Of a stretch of DNA of 64,000 nt, positions 15,254 to 23,854 are shown piece by piece (position 1 is the first letter of the stretch; the number at the start of each line of letters is the position of its first letter). The translations under genes were made by a program, and so were the position numbers. This DNA comes from Paractinoplanes ferrugineus (lineage in GTDB: Bacteria > Actinomycetota > Actinomycetes > Mycobacteriales > Micromonosporaceae): the NCBI RefSeq assembly GCF_016862195.1, contig NZ_BOMM01000045.1, positions 1 through 64,000 of the forward strand, read 5' to 3'. The notes under the pieces are model-generated. The model was not told the DNA's origin, made no database searches, and saw only the letters and a list, made by a program, of their open reading frames with translations.

Positions 15254-17935
15254 TCAGCGGTGGTCGGAACCGGTGGACTCGATGGCGGCGCGGCCGGCTT
15301 CCAGGCGGGCGACCGGGACCCGGAACGGGGAGCAGGAGACGTAGTCCAGGCCGACCTCGTGGAAGAAGTGGACGGACTCCGGGTCACCGCCGTGTTCGCC
15401 GCAGACGCCCAGTTTCAGGTCGGGGCGGGTCGCCCGGCCTTCGGCGGCGGCGATGCGGACCAGGCGGCCGACGCCTTCGCGGTCGATCGACTCGAACGGG
15501 CTGATGCCGAAGATGCCGAGTTCGAGGTAGCGCCAGAAGAACGCGCCCTCGACGTCGTCGCGGGAGAAGCCCCAGCCCATCTGGGTCAGGTCGTTGGTGC
15601 CGAAGGAGAAGAACTCGGCCGCCTCGGCGATCTGGCCCGCGGTCAGGGCTGCTCGCGGTACCTCGATCATGGTGCCGACCAGGACTTGCACGTCGGAGCC
15701 GGCGACCACCTCGGCGATGATCTTCTCGGCCTCCGCGCGTACCGTCTCGAGCTCCTGCACCGCGCCGACCAGCGGAACCATGATCTCCGGGCGGGGCCGG
15801 CCGCCCTCGGCGGCCAGCGCGACCGCCGCCTCGGCGATGGCCCGCACCTGCATCGCGAAGAGGCCGGGGATCACCAGGCCGAGACGTACACCGCGCAGGC
15901 CGAGCATCGGGTTGGACTCGTGCATGCGCCGTACCGCCGCGAGCATCCGCTCGTCCCGGTCGGCCTGTTCGCCGCGTGCCTTGGCCACCGCGACCTGCAC
16001 CGCGAGGTCCTCCAGGGAGGGCAGGAACTCGTGCAGCGGCGGGTCGATGAGCCGGACCGTGACGGGCAGGCCGTTCATCTCGCGGAAGATCTCCAGGAAG
16101 TCCGCCCGTTGCAGGGGCTGCAGGGCGCCGAGCGCGTCGTCGCGCTCGGCTGCGGTGTGCGCGAGGATGAGGCGTTCGACCAGTTCGCGGCGGTCGCCGA
16201 GGAACATGTGCTCGGTACGGCACAGGCCGATGCCCTGCGCGCCGAAGCGGCGGGCGCGGGCGGCGTCGGGGCCGGTGTCGGCATTGGTGCGCACGGTCAG
16301 CGCCGCGGCGGCGTCGGCATGGGTCATGAGCTGGTGTACGGCGGCGACGAGCGGCTCGTTGGCAAGGGCCGGGTCGAGGTGACCTTCGAAGTACTGCACC
16401 ACTTCGGACGGTCGCACCGGCACCTCACCCGGGTAGACGCGGCCGGTGGTGCCGTCGATCGAGATGACGTCGCCTTCGCGTACGGTCCGGCCGCCGACGG
16501 TGAACCGGTCGCGCCCGATCTCCAGCGCGTCGGCCCCGCACACGCAGGTCTTGCCCATGCCGCGAGCGACCACGGCCGCGTGCGAGGTCTTGCCGCCGCG
16601 CGAGGTGAGGATGCCCTGAGCGGCGATCATGCCGGACAGGTCGTCGGGGTTGGTCTCCCGGCGCACCAGGATCACCGATCGGCCGGTGGCGGCCGCCGCC
16701 ACCGCGTCGGCCGCCGAGAAGACGACCTCGCCGACGGCGGCACCGGGCGAGGCACCGACGCCGCGGGTCAGTACGGCCGGGTCGCCGGCCAGGTCGAAGC
16801 GCGGGAACATCAGCTGGGCGAGTTGGGCGCCGGAGACCCGGGTGAGCGCTTCGTCGAGGTCGATCACGCCCTCGTCGACCAGTTGGGCGGCGATGGTGAA
16901 GGCCGCGGCGGCGGTGCGTTTGCCGACCCGGGTCTGCAGCATCCACAGCTTCCCGCGCTCGATGGTGAACTCGATGTCGCACAGGTCGTGGTAGTGGCCT
17001 TCGAGGCGGGTCATGATGTCGAGCAGTTCGGCGTACGACTTCTCGTCGAGGTCGGCGAGCTCGGCCAGCGCGAGGGTGTTGCGGATACCGGCCACGACGT
17101 CCTCGCCCTGCGCGTTCTGCAGGTAGTCACCGTAGACGCCGCGCTCGCCGGTGGCCGGGTCACGGGTGAAGGCGACGCCGGTGCCGGAGTCGGGTCCGAG
17201 GTTGCCGAAGACCATCGCGACGACGTTGACGGCCGTCCCGAGGTCGGCCGGAATGCGCTCCTGACGTCGGTAGAGGATGGCCCGATCGGCGTTCCACGAC
17301 CGGAACACGGCCTCGATCGCCAGATCCAACTGCTCCCGCGGTTCCTGCGGGAAGTCGTGGCCGGTGTGCTTCAAGAAGACCTTCTTGTACGCCGTGACCA
17401 GCGCCCGCAGATCATCGGCGTCGAGCTGGACGTCGTCCTTGACACCCTTGGCCACCTTCGCATGGTGCAGTGCGTGCTCGAACTCCTCGCCGGGCACGTC
17501 GCACACGGTCTTGCCGAACATCTGGATGAGCCGGCGGTAGGAGTCCCACGCGAACCGGTCGTTGCCGCCCGCCTGGCGGGACAGGCCGTCGACGCTCTCG
17601 TCGTTGAGGCCGACGTTGAGCACCGTCTCCATCATGCCGGGCATCGAGAACTTCGCCCCGGATCGGACGGACACGAGCAGCGGGTCGGCCGGGTCGCCGA
17701 GTTTGCGGCCCATGGTGGCCTCGAGCGCTTCGAGGTGCTCGCCCAGTTCGGCCGCGAGTCCGTCGGCGTGCCGCCCGTCGGCGAGGTAGCGCTGGCACGC
17801 CTCGGTGGTGATGGTGAAGCCGCCCGGCACGGGCAGACCGAGGTTGGTCATCTCGGCGAGATTCGCGCCCTTCCCGCCGAGCAGGTCCTTCATGTCCCTG
17901 TTGCCCTCGGCGAAGTCGTACACGAGCTTAGCCAT
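15254..17935 (-). CDS. ppdK: Pyruvate, phosphate dikinase
   Basis: This 893-residue enzyme interconverts pyruvate, ATP and phosphate with PEP, AMP and pyrophosphate. The N-terminal ATP-grasp domain (1 to about 340) opens KLVYDFAEGNRDMKDLLGGKGANLAEM. The swivelling phosphohistidine domain carries LTSRGGKTSHAAVVARGMGKTCV near residue 455. The C-terminal TIM barrel (about 530-893) shows GIGLCRTEHMF, GTNDLTQM and the catalytic-Cys motif GVCGEHGGDP near residue 830. All catalytic motifs are intact and the length is standard. The ATG at 17935 is preferred over a GTG three codons upstream, with GAAGGTGG before it. It stands alone and probably serves gluconeogenic or glycogen-linked PEP balance. Confidence 0.97.
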   Translation of the reverse strand: MAKLVYDFAEGNRDMKDLLGGKGANLAEMTNLGLPVPGGFTITTEACQRYLADGRHADGLAAELGEHLEALEATMGRKLGDPADPLLVSVRSGAKFSMPGMMETVLNVGLNDESVDGLSRQAGGNDRFAWDSYRRLIQMFGKTVCDVPGEEFEHALHHAKVAKGVKDDVQLDADDLRALVTAYKKVFLKHTGHDFPQEPREQLDLAIEAVFRSWNADRAILYRRQERIPADLGTAVNVVAMVFGNLGPDSGTGVAFTRDPATGERGVYGDYLQNAQGEDVVAGIRNTLALAELADLDEKSYAELLDIMTRLEGHYHDLCDIEFTIERGKLWMLQTRVGKRTAAAAFTIAAQLVDEGVIDLDEALTRVSGAQLAQLMFPRFDLAGDPAVLTRGVGASPGAAVGEVVFSAADAVAAAATGRSVILVRRETNPDDLSGMIAAQGILTSRGGKTSHAAVVARGMGKTCVCGADALEIGRDRFTVGGRTVREGDVISIDGTTGRVYPGEVPVRPSEVVQYFEGHLDPALANEPLVAAVHQLMTHADAAAALTVRTNADTGPDAARARRFGAQGIGLCRTEHMFLGDRRELVERLILAHTAAERDDALGALQPLQRADFLEIFREMNGLPVTVRLIDPPLHEFLPSLEDLAVQVAVAKARGEQADRDERMLAAVRRMHESNPMLGLRGVRLGLVIPGLFAMQVRAIAEAAVALAAEGGRPRPEIMVPLVGAVQELETVRAEAEKIIAEVVAGSDVQVLVGTMIEVPRAALTAGQIAEAAEFFSFGTNDLTQMGWGFSRDDVEGAFFWRYLELGIFGISPFESIDREGVGRLVRIAAAEGRATRPDLKLGVCGEHGGDPESVHFFHEVGLDYVSCSPFRVPVARLEAGRAAIESTGSDHR

Positions 17936-18123
17936 GCCAGCCACCTTCGGTTTTGATTCCGCGGTCCAACTGGTTCCCGCCCCGCGATTCGTAAGGCTAA
18001 GCAGACATTCGCCGAATAGTTAACGGTGCGTGGGGTTTTCCACAGGGCTCCGTGACCTCGTGCTCGGGAAGCGCTCTCTCCGCGCAGTTACGCGCAAACC
18101 CACCGGCGGGTAGCCTGACGGCA

Positions 18124-18657
18124 ATGATGGGACTTCGGCGTCGCAGCGAGCATCGCCTGCGCGGCATCCGGGTTCCCATGCCCTTCGACCTCGATGCATT
18201 CTGCGGCGAGGTGGCCGCGCGACGGGGTCGTCCGCTGATCCGCCGCCCGGTCGCCGGCCTGAGCGCCGAAGCGCCCTGCGGTCTCTGGATCGCAACCGAC
18301 CGGGCCGATCACGTCTTCTACGATCCGGGCACCTCACCGCTGCACGCCGAGCACATCGTCCTGCACGAGCTCGCCCACATCCTGAGCGGTCATTCCGGAG
18401 TGGACGGTTCGATCGCCCGGCTCTTCCCCGACCTCGACCCGGCCACCGTGCGCCGGATGCTGGGGCGGGCCGGCTACCCCACCGCCCAGGAGCGCGAGGC
18501 AGAGATGATGGCCTCGCTGATCCGCGGCCGTTCCACCGCACCGCGGCGGGCCACCACCACGCTCGCCCGGGTCGCCGACGCCTTCGGCTTCGTCGACCAC
18601 GAGCCCACCACCACCGGTCCGGCGGCCGGCCCCGGGGCGGTCGGCGCGGACGGCTGA
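18124..18657 (+). CDS. ImmA/IrrE-like zinc metalloprotease-domain protein
   Basis: This 177-residue protein has a basic N-terminus, then VPMPFDLDAFCGEVAARRGRPL (typical opening of actinomycete 'toxin component' or regulator proteins). The zinc motif HIVLHELAHILSGH (HExxH with a further His) sits near residue 78, and a C-terminal QEREAEMMASLI likely supplies the third metal ligand. ImmA/IrrE-type proteases cleave or control partner XRE repressors. Its stop shares one base with the ATG of the next gene (TGATG), so the pair is translationally coupled. The XRE gene next door is a plausible target, which is inference. There are two adjacent ATGs; the first is used. Confidence 0.8.
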   Translation: MMGLRRRSEHRLRGIRVPMPFDLDAFCGEVAARRGRPLIRRPVAGLSAEAPCGLWIATDRADHVFYDPGTSPLHAEHIVLHELAHILSGHSGVDGSIARLFPDLDPATVRRMLGRAGYPTAQEREAEMMASLIRGRSTAPRRATTTLARVADAFGFVDHEPTTTGPAAGPGAVGADG

Positions 18658-19715
18658 TGGTTCTTCGGGTCGTGCTGCTCGTCCTGCTCTGGGGCGTGGT
18701 CGTGGCGCGAGTGCCGACCCTGTGGCGCGATGCGCGGCAGCGGGCGTTCTGGGCGACGGTATTCGTGCTGGCCCTGGTCAAGACGACAGTGCTGATTCCG
18801 GGGACACCGACGATCGCACCGAACCTGCTCGGCGTGCTGGCCGCGTACTTTCTCCTGCGGTTCCTGTCCCTGCTGGCCGGGCACGGCAGCAGGCGCCGGC
18901 ATCTCGCCCTGACCGCCATCGTCCTCGTCGCCTTGGCGACCCTTGCCGTGGTGTCCGGGGACGTCGGGCTCGACGGCGATCTCGAACCGCTCACGATCGC
19001 CTACTGGGTGGTCCTCGAGGGCTTCCTCGGCTGGGTGCTCGGCACCACCACCGTGCTCTTCTGGTCGGTGGCCCCGCAAGCGCCCGCCGGTCTCCCCCGC
19101 CTCGGGCTGAGAGCGATCTCGGTGGGCTGCGCGATGGTCGCGCTCTACGCGGCGTTCAAGACGGCCCTGATCGTCGCCGCGCCGCGCACCGACTTCGCCG
19201 ACTTCCACCGCAAGGCGGTCTATCTGCAGGCCGGCGGCACCCTCATCGCGGTGGCGGGGGCCTGTGTCCCGGCCGCCCGGCGGTCCCGGGAGATCATCCG
19301 GGCGTACTGGTCGCTGCTCGCGCTCCGGCCGCTCTGGAAGGCGATGCGGGACGCGTTCCCCGAGGTCATCCTGTTCACCCCGCGGCGGGCGGTGATCGAG
19401 CTGGCCGGCGTCGACGACGTCCACCTGCGGGTCTACCGGCGCGTGATCGAGATCCGGGACGGGATGATGGCGCTCCGCCCGTACCTGTCGGACGAATCGC
19501 CGGAGAACGCGGATCCCGCCGAAGCGGAGGCCGCCGCGATCGCCCTGGCGCTACGGCGTCACGCCGCCGGTGCGCCGAACGCGCACGGCGTCGAGTTCGC
19601 ACCGGTGGGTCCGGAGATGTCCGACGAGGTGGCCTGGCTGAGCCGGGTCAGCGGGGCCTATCGAAGGCTCCGGACCGCTGCTCCGACTCCCAGACCTTCC
19701 GGATCAGCTCGTTGA
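18657..19715 (+). CDS. MAB_1171c-like seven-helix membrane protein
   Basis: This is a 352-residue integral membrane protein. Seven hydrophobic segments occupy about residues 2-230, for example VVLLVLLWGVVVA, FWATVFVLALVKTTVL, LTIAYWVVLEGFLGWVLGTT and LQAGGTLIAVAGACVPA. A soluble tail of about 120 residues follows, with WKAMRDAFPEVILF, VYRRVIEIRDGMMALRPYLSD and an Ala-rich end. This layout matches the actinobacterial MAB_1171c/DUF6545 family, annotated as putative transporter with no proven role. It is coupled to the upstream metalloprotease gene. Its 3' end overlaps the convergent XRE gene by 68 bases. Confidence 0.72.
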   Translation: MVLRVVLLVLLWGVVVARVPTLWRDARQRAFWATVFVLALVKTTVLIPGTPTIAPNLLGVLAAYFLLRFLSLLAGHGSRRRHLALTAIVLVALATLAVVSGDVGLDGDLEPLTIAYWVVLEGFLGWVLGTTTVLFWSVAPQAPAGLPRLGLRAISVGCAMVALYAAFKTALIVAAPRTDFADFHRKAVYLQAGGTLIAVAGACVPAARRSREIIRAYWSLLALRPLWKAMRDAFPEVILFTPRRAVIELAGVDDVHLRVYRRVIEIRDGMMALRPYLSDESPENADPAEAEAAAIALALRRHAAGAPNAHGVEFAPVGPEMSDEVAWLSRVSGAYRRLRTAAPTPRPSGSAR

Positions 19716-20070
19716 TGGTCTCGCGCCCGCGCGGCGAGACGTCCGCCGCCCGCAACGCGATCTCGGTGACCCCGGCGTCGCGGATGCTCTGCAGCAGCGC
19801 GAGCTGGGCGTCGACCCGGCGGGTCTGCTCGTCGTCGAGGAAATAGGCGACCGGAACACCGAAGTAGGTGGCCAGGGCGGTCAGATGGGCGACCGTGGGA
19901 TTGTCACGGCGGCCGGTGCGCAGCTGCCAGATGTATGTGTGTGAGATCGGCACGCCCTGCGTCGCGCGGATCGTCTCGGAGACCGCCATGTAGCTCGGCT
20001 CCGCCTGGCCCACGGAGCGGACCCGGCGGAACAACGTGTCGAGCTTGCCGGCGATGGAGAAGGCGCCCAC
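19648..20070 (-). CDS. XRE-family transcriptional regulator
   Basis: This 140-residue regulator has an N-terminal helix-turn-helix (about 25-90: YMAVSETIRATQGVPISHTYIWQLRTGRRDNPTVAHLTALATYFGVPVAYFLDD) and a helical C-terminal part (VDAQLALLQSIRDAGVTEIALRAADVSPRGRETINELI) resembling Streptomyces regulators found beside ImmA-like 'toxin' genes. Paired GTGs at 20070 and 20073 follow GGGAGGGAGG; the second is used. Divergent from the P450 gene, it probably controls both itself and the P450 through the intergenic inverted repeat. Its tail overlaps the MAB_1171c-like gene in antisense, so the two messages could interfere. Confidence 0.85.
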   Translation of the reverse strand: MGAFSIAGKLDTLFRRVRSVGQAEPSYMAVSETIRATQGVPISHTYIWQLRTGRRDNPTVAHLTALATYFGVPVAYFLDDEQTRRVDAQLALLQSIRDAGVTEIALRAADVSPRGRETINELIRKVWESEQRSGAFDRPR

Positions 20071-20112
20071 CACGCCTCCCTCCCCGTGTTTCGGCCACTG
20101 TGCGCCACATTC

Positions 20113-20174
20113 TGACGTCCATGAGCTTGGCACGCGACCCCGCGTCCATGCACATCCCCCGATGTAGGACGTCA
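20113..20174. promoter_or_regulatory. Paired operator candidate between XRE regulator and P450
   Basis: TGACGTCC (20113-20120) and its exact inverse GGACGTCA (20167-20174) lie 46 bases apart in the 185-base divergent gap. Each is close to the palindrome TGACGTCA. Their placement suits looping or dimer-of-dimers binding by the XRE protein. Confidence 0.5.
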
Positions 20175-20255
20175 TAAACTGTGGTTGATGAGACCGAGCT
20201 GAGCCTAAGTGAAGGGTTCCCGCCGCTCAACCCCTTAACGGGTAGGGTCAGCCTC

Positions 20256-21464
20256 GTGGTGGACATTGTGGATGGACCCGAGGTCTCGAATCTGCTCGCC
20301 GAGTTGACCACCCTGGTCGGCCGCGACGATCCCTACCCCCGTTACCGCCGGATGCGCGAGATCTCCCCGGTGGTCCGCGCGGACGACAGCGCCCTCGTCG
20401 TGACCAGGCACGCGGACTGCGCGGCCGTGACCCGCGACGCCAAGCTGGGCCACCTGCCGGCGCACATGCTGGCGTTCATCGGCCTGCCCGACTGGGCCGA
20501 CCACCCGGCTCTCTACCAGTTGTTCACCAGCCTGCTCGCGCTCAACCCGCCCGACCACACGCGCCTGCGCCGGCTCGTCAGCTCAGGTTTCACGCCCCGC
20601 CGGGTGCAGGCGCTGCGACCGGCGATCGAGCGGATGGTGCACGAGTTGCTCGACCGGGTGGACGGGCCGGCCGACTTCATCTCCGCGTTCGCCTTTCCGT
20701 TGCCGTGCAACGTGATCGGCGAACTGCTCGGCGTGCCGGAACCGGATCGTGCCCAGTTCCAGTCGCTGGTGCGGGACTGGTCGCAGGTGCTCGACGTGAT
20801 CACGCCCGAGGTGATCGCCACCGCCGACCCGGCCGCGGCCAAGATGCGCTCCTATCTGTCGGATCTGGCGGCGGAGCGCCGCAAAGCTCCGCAGGACGAC
20901 CTGCTCAGCGCCCTGGTCGCGGCCGAGGAGGAGGGCGACCGGCTCACCGAGGACGAGCTGCTCACCATGGCGGCGCTGCTGTTCGCGGCCGGTTTCGAGA
21001 CCACCACCAACCTGCTCGGCAACGGGCTCGTGGCGCTGCTGGACAACCCCGCTGAGATCCCGGCGTTGCTCGCCGACCCGGGCCGGGCGGTCGAGGAGCT
21101 GCTGCGGTTCGACTCGCCGGTGCAACTCCTCGCCCGGGTGGCCTGGGAGCAGACGTCGATCGGCGGGGTGCCGGTCGACGCGGGCGACCGGATCGTCGCC
21201 TACCTCGGCGCCGGCAACCGCGACCCGGAACGCTTCACCGATCCGGATCGGCTCGATCTCACCCGGCCGGACAACGGACCGCTGTCGTTCGGCGGCGGAA
21301 TCCATTACTGCCTCGGTGCGCCGCTGGCGCGGCTCGAGGCCCAGGTGGCTTTTCCGGCGCTGCTGTCCCGCTTTCCCGGCTTGCGCCTCGACGGCGCACC
21401 GGTGCGGCGGAACAGCCTGACCATCCGGGGCTACACGTCGCTGCCGGTGGCTTTCGAGAAGTGA
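20256..21464 (+). CDS. Cytochrome P450
   Basis: This 402-residue soluble bacterial P450 resembles the CYP105/CYP107-type class. It shows the I-helix oxygen-activation motif AAGFETTTN near residue 250, ExxR within VEELLRFDSP near 285, and the haem-binding loop FGGGIHYCLGAPLARLEAQ near 350 with its Cys ligand intact. The LNPPDHTRLRRLVSSGFTPRRV segment is standard for the C-helix. GTG 20256 is chosen as the conserved N-terminus; an upstream in-frame GTG at 20181 is possible. No ferredoxin or reductase is adjacent. The divergent XRE regulator suggests inducible expression. Substrate unknown. Confidence 0.93.
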   Translation: MVDIVDGPEVSNLLAELTTLVGRDDPYPRYRRMREISPVVRADDSALVVTRHADCAAVTRDAKLGHLPAHMLAFIGLPDWADHPALYQLFTSLLALNPPDHTRLRRLVSSGFTPRRVQALRPAIERMVHELLDRVDGPADFISAFAFPLPCNVIGELLGVPEPDRAQFQSLVRDWSQVLDVITPEVIATADPAAAKMRSYLSDLAAERRKAPQDDLLSALVAAEEEGDRLTEDELLTMAALLFAAGFETTTNLLGNGLVALLDNPAEIPALLADPGRAVEELLRFDSPVQLLARVAWEQTSIGGVPVDAGDRIVAYLGAGNRDPERFTDPDRLDLTRPDNGPLSFGGGIHYCLGAPLARLEAQVAFPALLSRFPGLRLDGAPVRRNSLTIRGYTSLPVAFEK

Positions 21465-21518
21465 GCCACCCAGGGCTCGGTCCATCAGAGCGGGGAAAAT
21501 CAGCTCCGGAAAATTAGA

Positions 21519-21560
21519 GCGCCGCTGCGAATTCCACGGGGGAAGAACTCGCAACGGCGC
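21519..21560. terminator. Interrupted hairpin between convergent genes
   Basis: GCGCCGCTGCGA (21519-21530) pairs with TCGCAACGGCGC (21549-21560) with one mismatch, around an 18-base loop, between the P450 stop and the lipoprotein stop. Confidence 0.5.
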
Positions 21561-21593
21561 ACCGCGAACATTAGACGAACTGGAGGCGGCTGT

Positions 21594-22277
21594 CTATCCC
21601 ACGCGCTGCACGACCGAGCCGACCAGTTTCTTCCAGTCGGCGTCGAACTGCGGTGCGGCGCTCGCGTCACTCAGCTGGTAGAGCGCGTACGCGTCGACGA
21701 GCACCACGTTGGCCCGCTGCACGATCGTCACGGCGGTGTCGGCCGTGCCCGGGTGTGAGGCTTCGTACTTCTTGTGCCGGATCACCACGAATCCGCTCCA
21801 GCCCTGCTCGTTGACCGTCTGCTGCTGCACCGTCTCGGTGTAGGCCGGCTCGTTGCGCTGGTCGTTGCTGACCGCCGCCACCGACTGGTTGGCCGGGCAC
21901 CCGTCGGCGACCGCCTTGAGCCCGGCCAGGGCCGCGTCGGCGCCCGACTTGTCGCCGTAGACGAGGGCGATCTGCTCGAGCGTCTGCGCCCCCTTCTCCC
22001 CCTCGTCGGCCAGCGGTGCGGCGACGACACTGGCGCCCGGCGGCACGGTCGGCGGCGGGGTGGAACCGCCGCAGATGCTGACGAGCTGGTTGGGGTCGGC
22101 GCTCTCGTCGGGCGCCCGCCAGGTCGGCCCGACGTCGGTGGCCTGCAGCAGAGCACCACGCATGGTGGTCTCGGAGATCAGTGAGTCGTCGGGCTTCTCA
22201 CCGTCGTCGGAGCTGCACCCGGCGGCCAACGCGAGGACGCAGGCGGCGGTGATGGCAACTCTCCCGGTCACGAACAT
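21594..22277 (-). CDS. Sensor-domain-like lipoprotein
   Basis: This 227-residue lipoprotein has the signal VAITAACVLALAAGC with the lipid Cys at residue 21 and an acidic linker. A single extracellular domain (about 35-225) has the sequence style of the PknH-type sensor domain: TDVGPTWRAPDESADP, two Cys (CGG and DGCPANQ) placed for a disulphide, and AVTIVQRANVVLVDAYAL near the end. Mycobacterial relatives sit outside the membrane as lipoproteins or on Ser/Thr kinases. No kinase lies nearby. Family assignment is tentative. Confidence 0.65.
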   Translation of the reverse strand: MFVTGRVAITAACVLALAAGCSSDDGEKPDDSLISETTMRGALLQATDVGPTWRAPDESADPNQLVSICGGSTPPPTVPPGASVVAAPLADEGEKGAQTLEQIALVYGDKSGADAALAGLKAVADGCPANQSVAAVSNDQRNEPAYTETVQQQTVNEQGWSGFVVIRHKKYEASHPGTADTAVTIVQRANVVLVDAYALYQLSDASAAPQFDADWKKLVGSVVQRVG

Positions 22278-22396
22278 CGGGCCATCTTTGCAGAAGATCC
22301 GTTCCCCGCCGACCAGCAGTACCCAGGGTGACCTGGTGACCGGCGGACCGTCAGCGGTTAGTTTGACGGGAGGGGTCGATCGGCGAGGAGGCCGCG

Positions 22397-23854
22397 GTGA
22401 CCGAGATCGATGGGCTGGCCGCTCGGCTGCGGTCGGCGCTCGGGCCGGAGCTGGTGATCACCGACCGGCAGGAGCTCCGGACGTACGAGTGCGACGGTCT
22501 CGCCCACCACAAGGTGGTGCCCGCGGTCGTCGTCCTCCCGCAGAACACCGCCCAGGTCGCGGACGTCGTCCGGGCCTGCGCCGAGGCGGGTGTTCCGTTC
22601 GTCGCCCGGGGCTCCGGGACCGGGCTGTCGGGCGGGGCGCTCCCGCACGCCGACGGGGTGCTGATCGTGACCGCGCAGATGCGCGACATCCTCGAGATCT
22701 CGGCCGGCGACGAGCGGGCCGTGGTCCAGCCCGGCGTGATCAACCTGCAGCTCACCCGGGCCTCGACGCCGGCCGGCTACTACTACGCGCCCGACCCGTC
22801 CAGCCAGCAGATCTGCTCGATCGGCGGCAACGTCGCGGAGAACTCGGGCGGCGCCCATTGCCTGAAGTACGGATTCACCGTCAACCACGTGACCGGGCTG
22901 GAGGTCGTCACGCCGGACGGCGCGGTGACCCGGCTCGGCGGGCGTGCTCTCGATCCGCCCGGCTACGACCTGATCGGCGCGTTCGTCGGCTCGGAGGGGA
23001 CGCTCGGGGTGGCCACCGAGGTGACGGTCAAACTGACCCGGCTGCCCGAGACGGTGCGTACCCTGCTCGCCGCCTTCCCCTCGATCGCCGAAGCCGGCGC
23101 CGCGACCAGCGCCATCATCGCGGCCGGGGTGGTGCCGGCGGCGATCGAGATGATGGACGCGCTCGCCATCGAGGCCGCCGAGGCCGCCGTCGCCTGCGGC
23201 TATCCGGCCGGCGCCGCGGCGGTGCTGATCGTCGAGCTGGACGGCCCGGGCGCCGAGGTGGCCGCGCAGTTCGACGAGGTCGTGGGCCGGTGCGAGGCGG
23301 CCGGCGCGTTCGAGATCCGGATCGCGGCCGACGACGCCGAGCGGGCGCTGTTCTGGCGGGGCCGCAAATCGGCGTTCGCCGCGGTCGGCCGGATCAGTCC
23401 CGACTACATCGTGCAGGACGGCGTGATCCCGCGAACCGCGCTGCCCGAGGTGCTGCGCCGCATCGACGAGCTGGCGGCGGCGAACGGCGTCCGCGTCGCC
23501 AACGTCTTCCACGCCGGGGACGGCAACCTGCATCCGCTCGTGCTCTTCGACGACACCAACCCGGGCGAGGCGGACCGGGCCGAGACGACCTCGGGCGCGA
23601 TCATCGACCTGTGCATCGAGTACGGCGGTTCGATCACCGGCGAGCACGGGGTCGGTGCCGACAAGGCGAAATACATGCCGCGGATGTTCGGCCCCGACGA
23701 CCTCGACACGATGCAACTGCTGCGCTGCGCCTTCGACCCGGCCGGCCTGGCCAACCCGGGCAAGATCTACCCGACGCCCCGGCTCTGCGGTGAGCGCCCC
23801 GGCCGGCACCGAGCCGGCGAGACCGCCGACCGGGACGGCGCGGAGGTCTTCTGA
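22397..23854 (+). CDS. glcD: Glycolate oxidase subunit GlcD
   Basis: This is the 485-residue FAD-linked catalytic subunit of glycolate (2-hydroxy acid) oxidase. The FAD-binding domain (about 40-215) includes VVVLPQNTAQVADVV, VPFVARGSGTGLSGGALPHADGVLI and SIGGNVAENSGGAHCLKYG. The FAD-oxidase C-terminal domain includes RVANVFHAGDGNLHPLVLFD and ITGEHGVGADKAKYM, holding substrate and flavin contacts. GTG 22397 follows GAGGAGG. Its stop shares one base with the glcE ATG, so the three subunits are coupled. It oxidises glycolate to glyoxylate, passing electrons through GlcF. A direct repeat GGTGACC lies 55-70 bases upstream and could be a regulator site. Confidence 0.93.
   Translation: MTEIDGLAARLRSALGPELVITDRQELRTYECDGLAHHKVVPAVVVLPQNTAQVADVVRACAEAGVPFVARGSGTGLSGGALPHADGVLIVTAQMRDILEISAGDERAVVQPGVINLQLTRASTPAGYYYAPDPSSQQICSIGGNVAENSGGAHCLKYGFTVNHVTGLEVVTPDGAVTRLGGRALDPPGYDLIGAFVGSEGTLGVATEVTVKLTRLPETVRTLLAAFPSIAEAGAATSAIIAAGVVPAAIEMMDALAIEAAEAAVACGYPAGAAAVLIVELDGPGAEVAAQFDEVVGRCEAAGAFEIRIAADDAERALFWRGRKSAFAAVGRISPDYIVQDGVIPRTALPEVLRRIDELAAANGVRVANVFHAGDGNLHPLVLFDDTNPGEADRAETTSGAIIDLCIEYGGSITGEHGVGADKAKYMPRMFGPDDLDTMQLLRCAFDPAGLANPGKIYPTPRLCGERPGRHRAGETADRDGAEVF

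Noticed and set aside
15221..17956. A 911-codon open frame on the plus strand opposite ppdK
   Set aside because: It is the GC-bias shadow of ppdK, is rich in Arg, Gly and Val-Asp repeats and contains no family motif.
22327..22341. GGTGACC direct repeat as a GntR operator for glcDEF
   Set aside because: It is a direct, not inverted, short repeat of a common GC-rich word; too weak to list as a site.
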